From NCBI GenBank assembly GCA_946902985.2, contig OX336388.2, positions 1,503,460,545-1,503,524,544 on the forward strand: DNA of 64,000 nt. Direction: 5' to 3'. Positions 22,482 to 32,015 of the stretch are shown one piece after another. Numbering within the stretch: the first letter of the stretch is position 1; every line of letters starts with the position of its first letter. A model generated the notes under the pieces. That model was not told the DNA's origin. It searched no databases and worked only from the letters and a program-made list of their open reading frames with translations. Made by a program: the position numbers and the translations under genes. Source of the DNA: Meconema thalassinum. Taxonomy: Eukaryota > Arthropoda > Insecta > Orthoptera > Tettigoniidae.

Positions 22482-23425
22482 GTAGATTTCATTAGAAAGC
22501 TAACTATTGCAATGGGTCCCATGTTTCGACTTCCGGAAAATTTCGACATATCTTCGCCTTTCACATCCCCCAGACCCCAAAACCACCGTCAGTTCAAAAG
22601 TTTATATATAATTTATGTATAGATATCAGTTTCTTGTGGACACGATAACTGCCGTAAATTTGCCCCAATCACTTTGAATTTTTTACATAATATGTATCCC
22701 CATAAAATCTCGGTCGAGTTCGTTAATAGGAAAAATCGGTCAAAGGGGATGAAAATGGGAGGCTTTTTTCGATAAATTGAAATATCGCTATAACTCTCTT
22801 AATATCTGAAATATTGAATCCATTCAAAGTTCATACTATGTATCTGATAAGGCCCTAAAATTTATGTTTGAAACGTTTTTTGATAGCACCAACCATTGCC
22901 CAAAGGGGTGGGACAAGTGGGTTTTTCTGGAAACATTAATCATATCTCTGTTAATAGGGACAATATCAAAACCGTACGAAGTGGACAATATTCCTCCAAT
23001 AATTACCTAAATCTTTTGTCTGAAATAATTTTTGATATGACCCACCATTACGCCACGGGGTGAGCAAAATGATTTAAATTATAAGAAAATGCCAAGTGCC
23101 AAGAGAGGTTGGCATGACAACTTTACTTTTAATTGATAAGGGATGAGCCATCAGCAGTTGCTATGACAACGCCACTGCACGAGATCACATTCAGTTTTCC
23201 ATCTGTCCGTGGGAAGCGACTTCGGTATCGGAACTGGTAGCATGCTGAACTTCTAAGCCCAAGGTCGCGGGTTCAAACCCGGCTAAAGTCGTCGGATTTA
23301 CTAAGAGCGCCAAAAAAACCTGAGTATGCTTTCCTTCGGAGGGGAAGTTCCAACGTTTGTTGCGAGTTGATGGTTGCGGTGGCATCTAGTAGCCAAGTTC
23401 CCAGCTAGGTGTCGTTGATGGTAGT
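22482..23425 (+). repeat. repeat block R1-R2-SINE F1 head, copy A
   Basis: Three modules in order. R1 (22482-22795) starts TAGGTAGATTTCATTAGAAA and includes TTTCGACTTCCGGAAAATTT and GGACACGATAACTGCCGTAA. R2 (22800-23200) includes TAGCACCAACCATTG, CATTAATCATATCTCT and GATATGACCCACCATTA. A tRNA-like F1 SINE head (23205-23425) has the B box GGTTCAAACCC (23271-23281) and a GGAGGGGAAGTTCCAACG body. The modules recur as noted at 23449, 25690, 26075, 26456 and 26868. Confidence 0.85.
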
Positions 23426-23448
23426 ATTTTTAATTATGTAGCCTATTT

Positions 23449-23795
23449 TAGGTAGATTTCATCGGAAAGCTAACTATTGCAATGGGTGCCATGTTTCGAC
23501 TTCCGGAAAATTTCGACATATCTTCGCGTTTCACATCCCCCAGACCCCCAAACCACCGTCAGTTCAAAAGTTTATATATATGTGTGTGTGTATATATACG
23601 CATATATTTATCAGTTTCTTGTGGACACGATAACTGCCGTAATTTTGCACCAATCACTTTGAATATTTTACCGAATATGTATACCTATAAAATCTCGGTC
23701 GAGTTCGTTACTGGGCTAAATCGGTCGAAGGGGGTGAAAATGGGGGGCTTTTTTTTTTCGCAAAAGTGAAATATTGCTATAACTCGCTTAAAAAT
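23449..23795 (+). repeat. R1 module, copy B
   Basis: Direct second copy of R1 beginning TAGGTAGATTTCATCGGAAA. At the internal microsatellite site it has TGTGTGTGTG and TATATACGCATATA where copy A has a short AT stretch. Cut by the composite element at 23797. Confidence 0.85.
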
Positions 23796-24513
23796 TCCTC
23801 TCGGCACGCCGGAAGGCGGAGGTAGATTTCACCGGGCAAACTAGGGGATAGGCTATAATAGGCAAAATATGCAGGTTTTCGTAGGAGGATCAGAACTCAT
23901 TTATTGCGAGGAAGTATTTTACAATTGGAGGTTAGTTAACATTTTTTTGTCTTTCTATGCATACTTTTAACATTTTACTGCCTTATGGGGATGGTAACCT
24001 TCTTGTCATTTGGGGTTCATTTTTATACTTGTGATCACACTGTCTTTATGCAAGGCTTGGAACTAATGTGTAACTATCTAACAGTCTGTTACTTCTTCAC
24101 GCAAAATTTTATCTCCCGCAGAGATGTTGGTTGCTTCCTCAGTTTAGGGGCTGCGACAAGGTGGTCATGTAACCCCGTGTACATTGGGTGTGTGTAGAAT
24201 CTGTCTGATAAACGGTGTTATTTGTGATGACTGTATTAGTCTGTAATTCAGGTAAGGTCTGCAGAAGGTCAATTTTAAGTAGTAGTACCTAATTTTGTAC
24301 CAAATACTACCGTCAACGACACCTACTGTGAACTTGGCTGCTAGATTCCACCGCAACCAGCAACTTGCAATGAATGTTGGAACTTCCCCTCCGAAGGAAA
24401 GCATGCTGATGGATTTTTAGCGCTCTTAGAAAATCCGGCGACTTTGGCCGGCTTTGAACCAGCACCTTGGGCATAGAAGTTCAGCATGCTACCAGTTAGC
24501 CGCTTCCCTCATA

Positions 24514-25515
24514 GTCAGATGGAACAAGAAGTTCCGTGACGAACTAAAGAGCCTACTTTTCTTAAAATTAAGATTCATGCCATAGATTAATCTACAGTAT
24601 ATGAACCTATCTAGAATAATGACGAAATTAAGTGGGTAATATCGAAATGTCTTAATTAGTTCGAAATAAGGTATACTAGGCATAATGTAGCCTAATAGAG
24701 CAATACAGTTGGCAGCTCTGGTGACTGAATATATTCTTACTTCCATCTCCTAAGGTATAGAACACAAAATGTGGTTGAAGTCCAAAGGACGTTACATGGA
24801 TTTAGACATTGGATCTATTAGAACACGTGAAAGCATGTTGGCAACAATGTCATGCGAGTGCTGGTCAGAAATAATCTGAAATATTATACATTTTTGTGCC
24901 AATTTTGGATGAAATCCATTTGTTGGTATAGAAGTTACATGTATTTAAAAATTGGTCCTATCAGCAGGCTTAGAATCATGTTGGTAGAACTGACGTTTAT
25001 AAGTTACTCCAAATTAATGTAAAATGTCGGGTAATTTACGTGTGCATAGTTTAAAGCTGTCGGCTTGCATACTTTCTGATATATTTGGATACAAAATAGA
25101 GAGCAATTATTAACAGTTGGCAGCCCTGGTGGCTCTTAAGAATACACTCAGTCATATATGTTTATGTACACATATTACATACAAAATTTGGTTGAAATCC
25201 AATTGATAGTGTAGAAGTTATATGCATTTAAAAATTGGACTTATCAGAAGGCTTAAAATTAATTTGGCAACGCTGTCATGTATGGCCACCTGGAAATTAA
25301 ACTGAAATAGTATTATCTACATGTGTGCCAATTTTAGAATAGCTCCCACGTATACCTTCCAAGATATCCAACATGGAGCTCAAATTTCTAGTGCGTTTTT
25401 TTAGCAGTTGGTAGCACTGGCATCTTTTTCAAATATGGGACTGAGATATTCCGGTATACATCTTTACTCATACTAAATTTGGTTTCGATTGCTGCAGCCG
25501 TTTAGGAGTTGATAG

Positions 25516-25547
<32 letters not shown>

Positions 25548-25680
25548 GCCAGACAGACAGAAGGACAGACAGACAGACAGACAGACAGACAGAAGGACAG
25601 ACACATTTTCCCGGATATATCTTATAAGTCTACTTTTTCCTCATTTTTGAAAAGTGTGAAAAGTAGGCTAATAAAAATGA
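24514..25680 (+). repeat. long dispersed repeat D, copy 1
   Basis: Begins AAGAAGTTCCGTGACGAACT, continues through tandemly related units carrying AGTTGGCAGC(T/C)CTGGTG and AAATTTGGTTGAAATCCAA, then GCTGCAGCCGTTTAGGAGTT, an AC and a CAGA microsatellite, and ends AAAAGTAGGCTAATAAAAAT. The same order, inverted, fills 45500-46945. No ORF. Non-autonomous repeat of unknown class. Confidence 0.8.
25519..25603. repeat. (AC)n and (CAGA)n microsatellites
   Basis: About 14 AC units followed by CAGA/AGAC units with two AAGG interruptions. The copy at 45555-45640 has the complementary tract at the same place in repeat D. Confidence 0.93.
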
Positions 25681-25689
25681 ATGTGATCT

Positions 25690-26239
25690 TGTCAATGGCG
25701 TTGTCTTGGCAACCTCTGATAGATCATCCCTTATCAATTTAAAAGCGTTGTTATGGTAACCTCTAATGGCACTTGGCATTTTTTAAAATTCCGAAATCAT
25801 TTTTCTCATTCCTTGGCGTAATGGTGGGTCATATCAAAAATTCTTTCAGACAAACGTTTTAGGTAATTATAAGGGGAATATTTTCCATTTGGCACGGTTT
25901 TGATATTGTGCCTATTAAGAGAGATATGATTAATGTTTCCCGAAAAACCCACTTTTTCCACCACTTTGGTCAATGGTTGGTGCTATCAAAAAACGTATTT
26001 GACATAAATTTTTGGCACTTATCCGACACATATTATGAACTTTGAATGGATTCGATATTTCACGTATTAAGAGAGTTATAGCGAAATTTCACTTTTTCGA
26101 AAAAAGCTCCCCATTTTCACCCCCTTCGACCGATTTTGCCCATTAACGAACTTGTCCGAGATTTTATAGGGATACATATTATGTAAAATATTCAAAGTGA
26201 TTGGTGCAAAATTACGGCAGTTATCGTGTCCACAAGAAA

Positions 26240-26303
<64 letters not shown>

Positions 26304-26456
26304 TAGATACATATATACATAAATTATATATAAACTTTTGAACTGACGGTGGTTTTGGGGTCTGGGGGATGTGAAACGCGAAGATATGTCGAAATTTTCC
26401 GGAAGTCGAAACATGGTACCCATTGCAATAGTTAGCTTTCTAATGAAATCTACCTA
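25690..26456 (-). repeat. R1-R2 modules, inverted copy C
   Basis: Minus strand reads R1 (26456 to about 26075) then R2 (about 26070 to 25690). It abuts the direct R2 copy that starts at 26456, forming a large imperfect palindrome with R2 on both outer arms and R1 as spacer. Its internal microsatellite has grown to (AT)29. Confidence 0.85.
26243..26300. repeat. (AT)29 microsatellite
   Basis: 58 bp of perfect AT followed by AGATAGATACATATATACAT. The Tyr-Ile repeat ORF over it is an artefact. Confidence 0.95.
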
Positions 26457-27290
26457 ATATGTGAAATATCGAATCCGTTCAACGTTCATACTATGTGTCG
26501 GATAAAGGCCAAAAATGTATGTTTGAAGAGTTTTTTTTATAGCACCAACCATTGACCAAAGGGGTGGGAAAAAGTGGGTTTTTCGGGAAACATTAATCAT
26601 ATCTCTCTTAATAGGCACAATATCAAAACCGTACAAAATGGACAATATTCCCCTAATAATTACCTAAAACTTTTGTCTGAAAGAATTTTTGATATGACCC
26701 ACCATTATGCCAAGGGATGAGAAAAATGATTTCGGAATTATAAGAAAATGCCAAGAGCTATCAGAGGTTGCCATGGCAACACTACTAAATTGATGAGGGA
26801 TGAACCATCAGACGTTGCCAAGATAACGCACTTGCACGAGATCATATTCAGAATTCCATCTGACTAAGTGTGAAGCGGTTTCGGTGACGTAACTGGTAGC
26901 AAGCATGCTGAATGTCTATGCCCAAGGTCGCGAGTTCAAAGCCGGCCGAAGTCGTCGGATTTTCTAAGAGCGCTGAAAATCCCTCAGTATGCTTTCCTTT
27001 GGAGGGGAAGTTCCAACGTTCGTTGCGAGTTGCTGGCTGCGGTGGCATCTAGTAGCCAAGTTCACAGGTAGGTGTCGTTGACGGTAGTACCTGGTAGGAA
27101 CATTAGGAACTACTGCTTGAAATTGACCGTCTGCAGTTCTTACCTGAATTACAGACTAATACAGCCATCCCTAAGTACACGGGGTTACATGACCGCGTTG
27201 TCGCAGCCCCTAAACTGAGGAACCAACCAAAATCTCTGCGGGAGATATAATTTTGCGTGAAGAAGTAACAGACCGTTACATAGTTACACA
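26456..27290 (+). repeat. R2 plus SINE F1 region, copy D
   Basis: Direct R2 copy (26456-26850), then an F1 tRNA-like head (about 26868-26970; the B-box region reads GAGTTCAAAGCC and is damaged), then the F1 body and tail down to the conserved CCCTAAACTGAGGAACCAAC near 27208-27227. It is part of the right arm of the composite. Confidence 0.8.
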
Positions 27291-27566
27291 TCAGTGTCGA
27301 AACCTTGCATAAGGACAGTGTGACCACAAGTATAAAAATGGACCCCAAATGACAAGAAGGTTACCGTTCCCATAAGACAATAAAATGTTTAAAATAAGCA
27401 TAAAATGACGAAAAACAAAGTTAATTAAGCTCCAATTATAAAATACCTTCTCGCAATAAATGAGGTCTGATCCTTCTACGAAAACCTGCATATTCTGCCT
27501 ATTTTCGCCTATCCCCAAGTTTGTCCGGTGAAATCTACCTCCGCCTTCCGGCGTGCCGAGAGGATT

Positions 27567-29153
27567 TTTGTATAAGGGAAAGGAGATTTAGAATCATGTA
27601 ATGGAAAGGGAGGAGGAAATTGATGAGGATGCAAAAGGAGATCTAATATTGAGATCAGAATTTGACAGAGCATTGGAGGACTTAAGCAGGAACAAAGCAC
27701 CAGGCACAGATGATATACCGATTGAGTTGCTACGCTGCATAGGAGATGAAGGTCTGATCAAGTTATTTCACTTGGTGTGTAGGATTTATGAGATAGGTGA
27801 GGTACCCCCTGATTTCAAGAAGAATGTTATTATTCCCATACCAAAGAAAGTGGGAGCTGACAAATGTGAAGATTACCGTACAATCAGCTTGATTACTCAT
27901 GTTTCAAAAATCCTGTCTAGAATAATTTACAAGAGGATGGAAAGCCAGATAGAAACGGAGTTGGGTGAAGACCAGTTTGGTTTCAGGAGAAATGTAGGAA
28001 CAAGGGAAGCTGTACTAAGTATTAGGCTGATTTTGGAAGGTAGAATAAGGAAAAATAAGAGAACATTCATGGCATTTGTAGACTTAGAAAAGGCTTTTGA
28101 TAACGTTGATTGGACTAAATTGTTTGACATTTTGAAATCTATTGGAATAAAGTACAGGGATAGGAGAGTGATTTACAATCCATACAGAAACCAGACAGCA
28201 GTCATTCGAGCTGAAGGACATAAGACAGAAGCTGGTATTCAGAAAGGTGTAAGGCAAGGCTGCAACTTATACCGATACTTTTCAATCTTTACATTGAACA
28301 AGCAATGAAGGAAATTGAAGAAAAATTTAAAGTGGGAGTGAAGATTCAAGGAGAAATAATTTCAACTCTGAGATTTGCTGATGACATCGTCATCTTGGCT
28401 GACAAGCCTGAGAATTTGAATGAGTTTTTGAATGGTATGGACTCCGTCTTACGGAATGAATACATGATGAAAATTAATAAATATAAAACCAAAATACTGG
28501 AATGCAGACGAAATAAATCAGAAACCTCTATGGACATAAAATTGGCAGGTGAAAAGCTGAAGGAAGTAGGACACTTCTGTTACTTAGGAAGCAAAATAAC
28601 CAGTGATGGACGAAGCAAAGAGGATATAAAAAGTAGGTTGGCTCAGGCAAGGAAAGCCTTTCTACAAAATGGCATCTGTTTACATCGAATATAGATTTTG
28701 GTATTAGGAAGTCACTTTTGAAAGCCTTTGTCTGGAGCGTGGCGCTCTATGGAAGTGAAACTTGGACTATTGGTGCAGCAGAAAAGAGGAGAATTGAAGC
28801 ATTTGAAATGTGGTGTTACAGGAGAATGATGAAGATCAGATGGGTAGATAAGGTGACAAACGAAGAGGTATTAAGAGGAGTGGGAGAGGAGAGATGTTTC
28901 TGGCGACTGCTAATGAAGAGAAGAGATAGGTTAGTAGGACACATACTAAGACACCCATGAATAGCAAGCTTAGTTATGGAAAGAAGGGTTGAGGACAAGA
29001 ACTGTAGGGGTAGACCAAGGTTGGAATATGTTAAACAGATTGCTTCGGATGTAGGGTGTGGTAGCTATGTAGAGATGAAACGATTAGCTCAAGACAGGGT
29101 GGGATGGAGAGCTGCATCAAACCAGTCAATAGACTGAAGACTCAAACAACAAC
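27567..29153 (+). mobile_element. 5'-truncated RTE-like LINE, copy 1
   Basis: Starts at TTTGTATAAGGGAAAGGAGA, corresponding to the middle of the full copy at 36633-39952, and runs to the shared 3' end ACTGAAGACTCAAACAACAA. Same family as that copy, with many substitutions. The 3' end joins hAT sequence; the 5' end joins the composite repeat end. No clear target duplication was found, perhaps because of rearrangement at the left side. Confidence 0.88.
27601..28960 (+). pseudogene. RTE-like LINE RT fragments
   Basis: Reverse transcriptase in three pieces: 27601-28308 (LSRNKAPGTDDIPIELLR, IIPIPKKVGADKCEDYR, AFVDLEKAFDNVDW, GVRQGCNL), 28305-28694 (RFADDIVILADKPENLNEF, YLGSKITSDG) and 28718-28960 (WSVALYGSETWTIGAAE, RRMMKIRWVDKV, RDRLVGHILRHP). 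One frameshift near 28270-28305 and another near 28660 separate them, and a TGA ends the last at 28960. RT catalytic box FADD is intact. The endonuclease half is absent through 5' truncation. Confidence 0.9.
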
Positions 29154-29581
29154 GATTCATGTGGAATGGTATTAGCAGTGTGGCGTTCGAGGAAATCACT
29201 TAATTTAGGATTGCTTGGATTTCCTAGTGGAATATTAGCACTAACAAACACTTCACATAATTCTTTATAAAAGGAAGATGACTTGTTATTTGATGTGGAA
29301 GCAGTTTCTTTTAACAGTAATTGAGACACTTTCCTTTTTTCCACATTTTCAAGACCTCGCAAATTTTTATCGCGCCCGACATGTTGTTGAACGGTGAACC
29401 GTTTTTCTGCAGCGACTTTAATTTCGCACACTTTACAGAACATAATAGTTCCAACAGTTGAGAATATGTTTTCAGCGAAATCTGACACATACTGTTTTAA
29501 ACGGCTTGCAGTTGACTGCTTTTGTTTTGGCATTTCAATTGCACTGCACAACAAAACGTCACACACCTTCAACACAAACAC
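29150..29581 (-). pseudogene. BED/CGGBP1-like N terminus of hAT transposase
   Basis: Starts upstream of MPKQKQSTASRLKQYVSDF, then a zinc-finger core FCKVCEIKVAAEKRFTVQQH (C-x2-C ... H), as in CGGBP1 and the DNA-binding domain of related hAT transposases, then SSSFYKELCEVFVSANIPL and the linker LERHTANTIPHE. The last nine residues before the stop come from the inserted LINE end. The domain would bind transposon ends. Truncated, so inactive. Confidence 0.75.
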
Positions 29582-30174
29582 ACCTTAAAAGTCCTATAGT
29601 TGCCAGGTAACTGAGTGAACGATCAGAGGCCAGAGCTGCATCAGAGCTGACCACACTTCCAATAAAGATAAACTCGACACAAACCACATGGCGCTGAGGG
29701 GATTACCCCGTTTCTTTTCTCACACTGTCGCAACTCTCACGTGCACGTGAAGAAATCAGTGACGCAAACTGTACACTCAAATGCATCGTCAAGAAAATTA
29801 AATCAACTGCGTAGATAAGAAACGGGTAATGAAAACAGACGAGCACTATAGAACTACAGTCTATGGGTTAGTCCAAGAATGTTAACGCTGACATGTTTAG
29901 AAATACAGTAAAAACATAACTTTAAAATGAGCATTTAACCATATTCAATAAAAAAGACCTGTAAACGTATAACACATGAAAAATTACCCAAAATGCACCT
30001 AAATGTTAGAAAATGACTTTATTCTGGAAAAAGTAGGAAAAATACATTTTGATGACTTTTAAAAACCCCATGTATCTAACATATTTATTGTAGAATACAC
30101 TTCATTACCACTAAGCATCGTCTCCGTGTACTCAGAAAAAAGATGACTTTTCATCAAAATCCTGGCCCTAGTTA
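29150..30174 (-). mobile_element. hAT element 5' part, cut by a LINE
   Basis: The minus strand begins near 30174 with TAGGGCCAGGATTTTGATG, a hAT-like end, followed by ~590 bp of leader, then the transposase N terminus. The coding part ends where RTE-like copy 1 starts (about 29153). A matching downstream half and right end are not present in order; a related core occurs at 17950-18775. Confidence 0.65.
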
Positions 30175-30388
30175 TAACGAATCTTAGAAATGGAGGAAAA
30201 ATAAATGAATATTGCTTTGTATAATTCTACAAAAATAGACCGCTGGAATGTGTAACGCACTTCAGGTATCTGGGGGTGACGTTCCAGACTCACGGAAGCA
30301 TCTTCACAATTCACATTAAGGACAGAACAAACGCGACTATAAAAGCCATGAGTAACATAAGACATCTCCGAACACTGTCATTCATTAC
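30175..30388 (+). pseudogene. LINE ORF2 fragment, left of LTR insertion
   Basis: Frame around 30250-30388 reads CVTHFRYLGVTFQTHGSIFT and AMSNIRHLRTLSFIT, the RT thumb/connection of a LINE. One stop lies upstream (about 30218). The frame is cut by the LTR retrotransposon at 30389 and continues at 40194. Confidence 0.75.
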
Positions 30389-30415
30389 TGTAACGTAATC
30401 TTGATTACGGTACAA

Positions 30416-30457
<42 letters not shown>

Positions 30458-31787
30458 ATCATTGTGTAGTTATTATTATTATTATTATTGAAATATCAAA
30501 GTTATATCGTTTTATTCACCCATTAATATCAAGGGAGGGGCCATACCATATTCACGTCATTACCATAGTCATATATAATATTGTCAAGTGCTTAGATTAA
30601 GAAACAGGGTTTTTATAGAGGTCTAGGGCTGTTTTATTAGTTAAATTGTAAAGACAGGACGGGCATGGTAGGAAGAAGTTACGGACGGTGAAGCAACATA
30701 TTGCAAGAAAATGTATTTCTGGAACGAAGCCACGCTGACTGGAGACAAGGGCTTGGAGAAAGATTTCGGCGGAATATATATATGCGCAACGAGAGGAATA
30801 GCGGGTTCTGAGTGGAATATTTGAAGTACGCGGGCCTGTATTCCCGCTCGGAGAAGTTTTAGCGTCGCTTGAGGACTGAGAAATGCTTTGCTATAATTGG
30901 TCTGATGGATCGCGGGCAAATTTATGCCGCGAAACATCGGGACTATTCAGAGTGTATAAAAGCCCAGCGCGACTTCAGCACTGGCTATTCTATAGATTCT
31001 ATTCTGTCATTCACATATTCGATCACGCACTCACTCACTGACTTTGTGAGTCGTAGACTCTGTCAGTCCCTCAGTAAGATGGGACTTAGTGAATTCAATT
31101 AGCCTGGTTTGTTCAAATTTGCTTACCATGGTGATCAAACTCAGAAACAAGCAGCAGCAGCAGCAACAACAACAACAACAACGAGAAGAAGAAAACATAT
31201 GTTTTCAAAGGTCAATAAACGAGTGTTGGCGTAAGATCTCAAATTAGACTGCAAGCAGACCAACGAGATGGACTTTGAACCACAAGGCACCAGGTATGTG
31301 GACCGAGTTATTATCAACACAGAAGATCAGCGCTAGCGAGAAGACAGTCAATATTGCCCCGCAATTAGGGAATATTAATGCACATATTGTACACAGCTCG
31401 AAACCTCAGATCAAATGTTAATAATTTTGTTGTAAATAAACCAGTATTAGTTAAAATGTCTTGTTCATTGGGAGTTGAATATATAGGATAGTTGGAATGC
31501 AAAGAGTATCTCATAGAGCAAGTTTATTGCCCTACGCTCCGATGATAGATCTTGGCTCAAGGAAGGGAGCGGCCGTGGCCAAATAAAATTTTAATGTGTT
31601 ATCTTTACGATAACTGGCGCCCAGTAAATCTAAATTAATAAAGTGTATGTCGTCTGTCTAGACAGGCCAATGCTAAATAAGAACGATGTGGTGGTTTTAA
31701 GGAGTCTTGAATGTAATATCTGTAGAAACGTTATAAATGATCGCCCAATTTGTAGAGCGATATCCAACGACAAAGGTAGCCGTTACA
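30389..31787 (+). repeat. 5' LTR
   Basis: 1399 bp, TGTAACG...CGTTACA. Starts with a small palindrome CGTAATCTTGATTACG, then a TTA microsatellite. A TATA box TATAAAAG at 30955-30962 would start transcripts near 30985-31000. Candidate poly(A) signals AATAAA lie near 31213 and 31433. A CAG/CAA microsatellite is at about 31150-31182. Confidence 0.92.
30955..30962 (+). promoter_or_regulatory. LTR TATA box
   Basis: TATAAAAG in the 5' LTR, also present at the same place in the 3' LTR (near 35994). Its position before the AATAAA signals divides U3 from R as in functional LTRs. Confidence 0.65.
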
Positions 31788-31789
31788 AA

Positions 31790-31808
31790 TGGCACAACCA
31801 ATGTGGGG
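31790..31808 (+). promoter_or_regulatory. candidate primer-binding site
   Basis: TGGCACAACCAATGTGGGG begins 2 nt after the 5' LTR end. TGG pairs with the CCA end of a tRNA, as in most LTR elements. The tRNA is not identified. TGGCGCCCAGTAAATC at about 31613 looks like a classic site but lies inside the LTR, since the 3' LTR repeats it. Confidence 0.5.
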
Positions 31809-32015
31809 CTACGAAATATCGTACTGAAGTGAATGGATATTATGTATAAATCCAGTTTATTTCAAGTATGTTAAAGTTTAAAGTTGTTTTCATGTACGAT
31901 ATAAACGAGTACTCTTTGCATTCATTCCGAGTTTTTCAATAAAGAGGCATATATCAAGTTAGGGAACTACGGTTATAAATTAGGAGTGTTCCTTTGATGA
32001 GTTGTTTTTTGGGTA

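Larger units (their letters stand above)
23797..27563. mobile_element. 3.8-kb composite with ~700-bp inverted ends
   Basis: Left end CCTCTCGGCACGCCGGAAGG (from 23797) and its complement at 27544-27563 start an inverted repeat that extends to about 24515 on the left and 26850 on the right. The arms contain GGTTTTCGTAG(G/A)AGGATCAGA, GGTAACCTTCTTGTCATTTG, GTTACTTCTTCACGCAAAAT, the F1 SINE tail and the F1 head. The interior (24515-26850) is a long repeat shared with 45500-46945 plus inverted R1/R2 modules. No transposase and no clear target duplication, so the outer borders may be the end of one repeat family that occurs twice in inverted orientation. Confidence 0.65.

Noticed and set aside
26076..26423. 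115-aa ORF with Tyr-Ile repeats
   Set aside because: Translation of the (AT)29 tract and of the R1 repeat, which is non-coding in all three copies.
28816..28998. Antisense ORFs over the RTE-like copies
   Set aside because: Shadows of the LINE reading frame; the same shadows recur over the second copy.
31613..31628. TGGCGCCCAGTAAATC as primer-binding site of the LTR element
   Set aside because: The same sequence is in the 3' LTR (39974 onward), so it lies inside the LTR and not after it.
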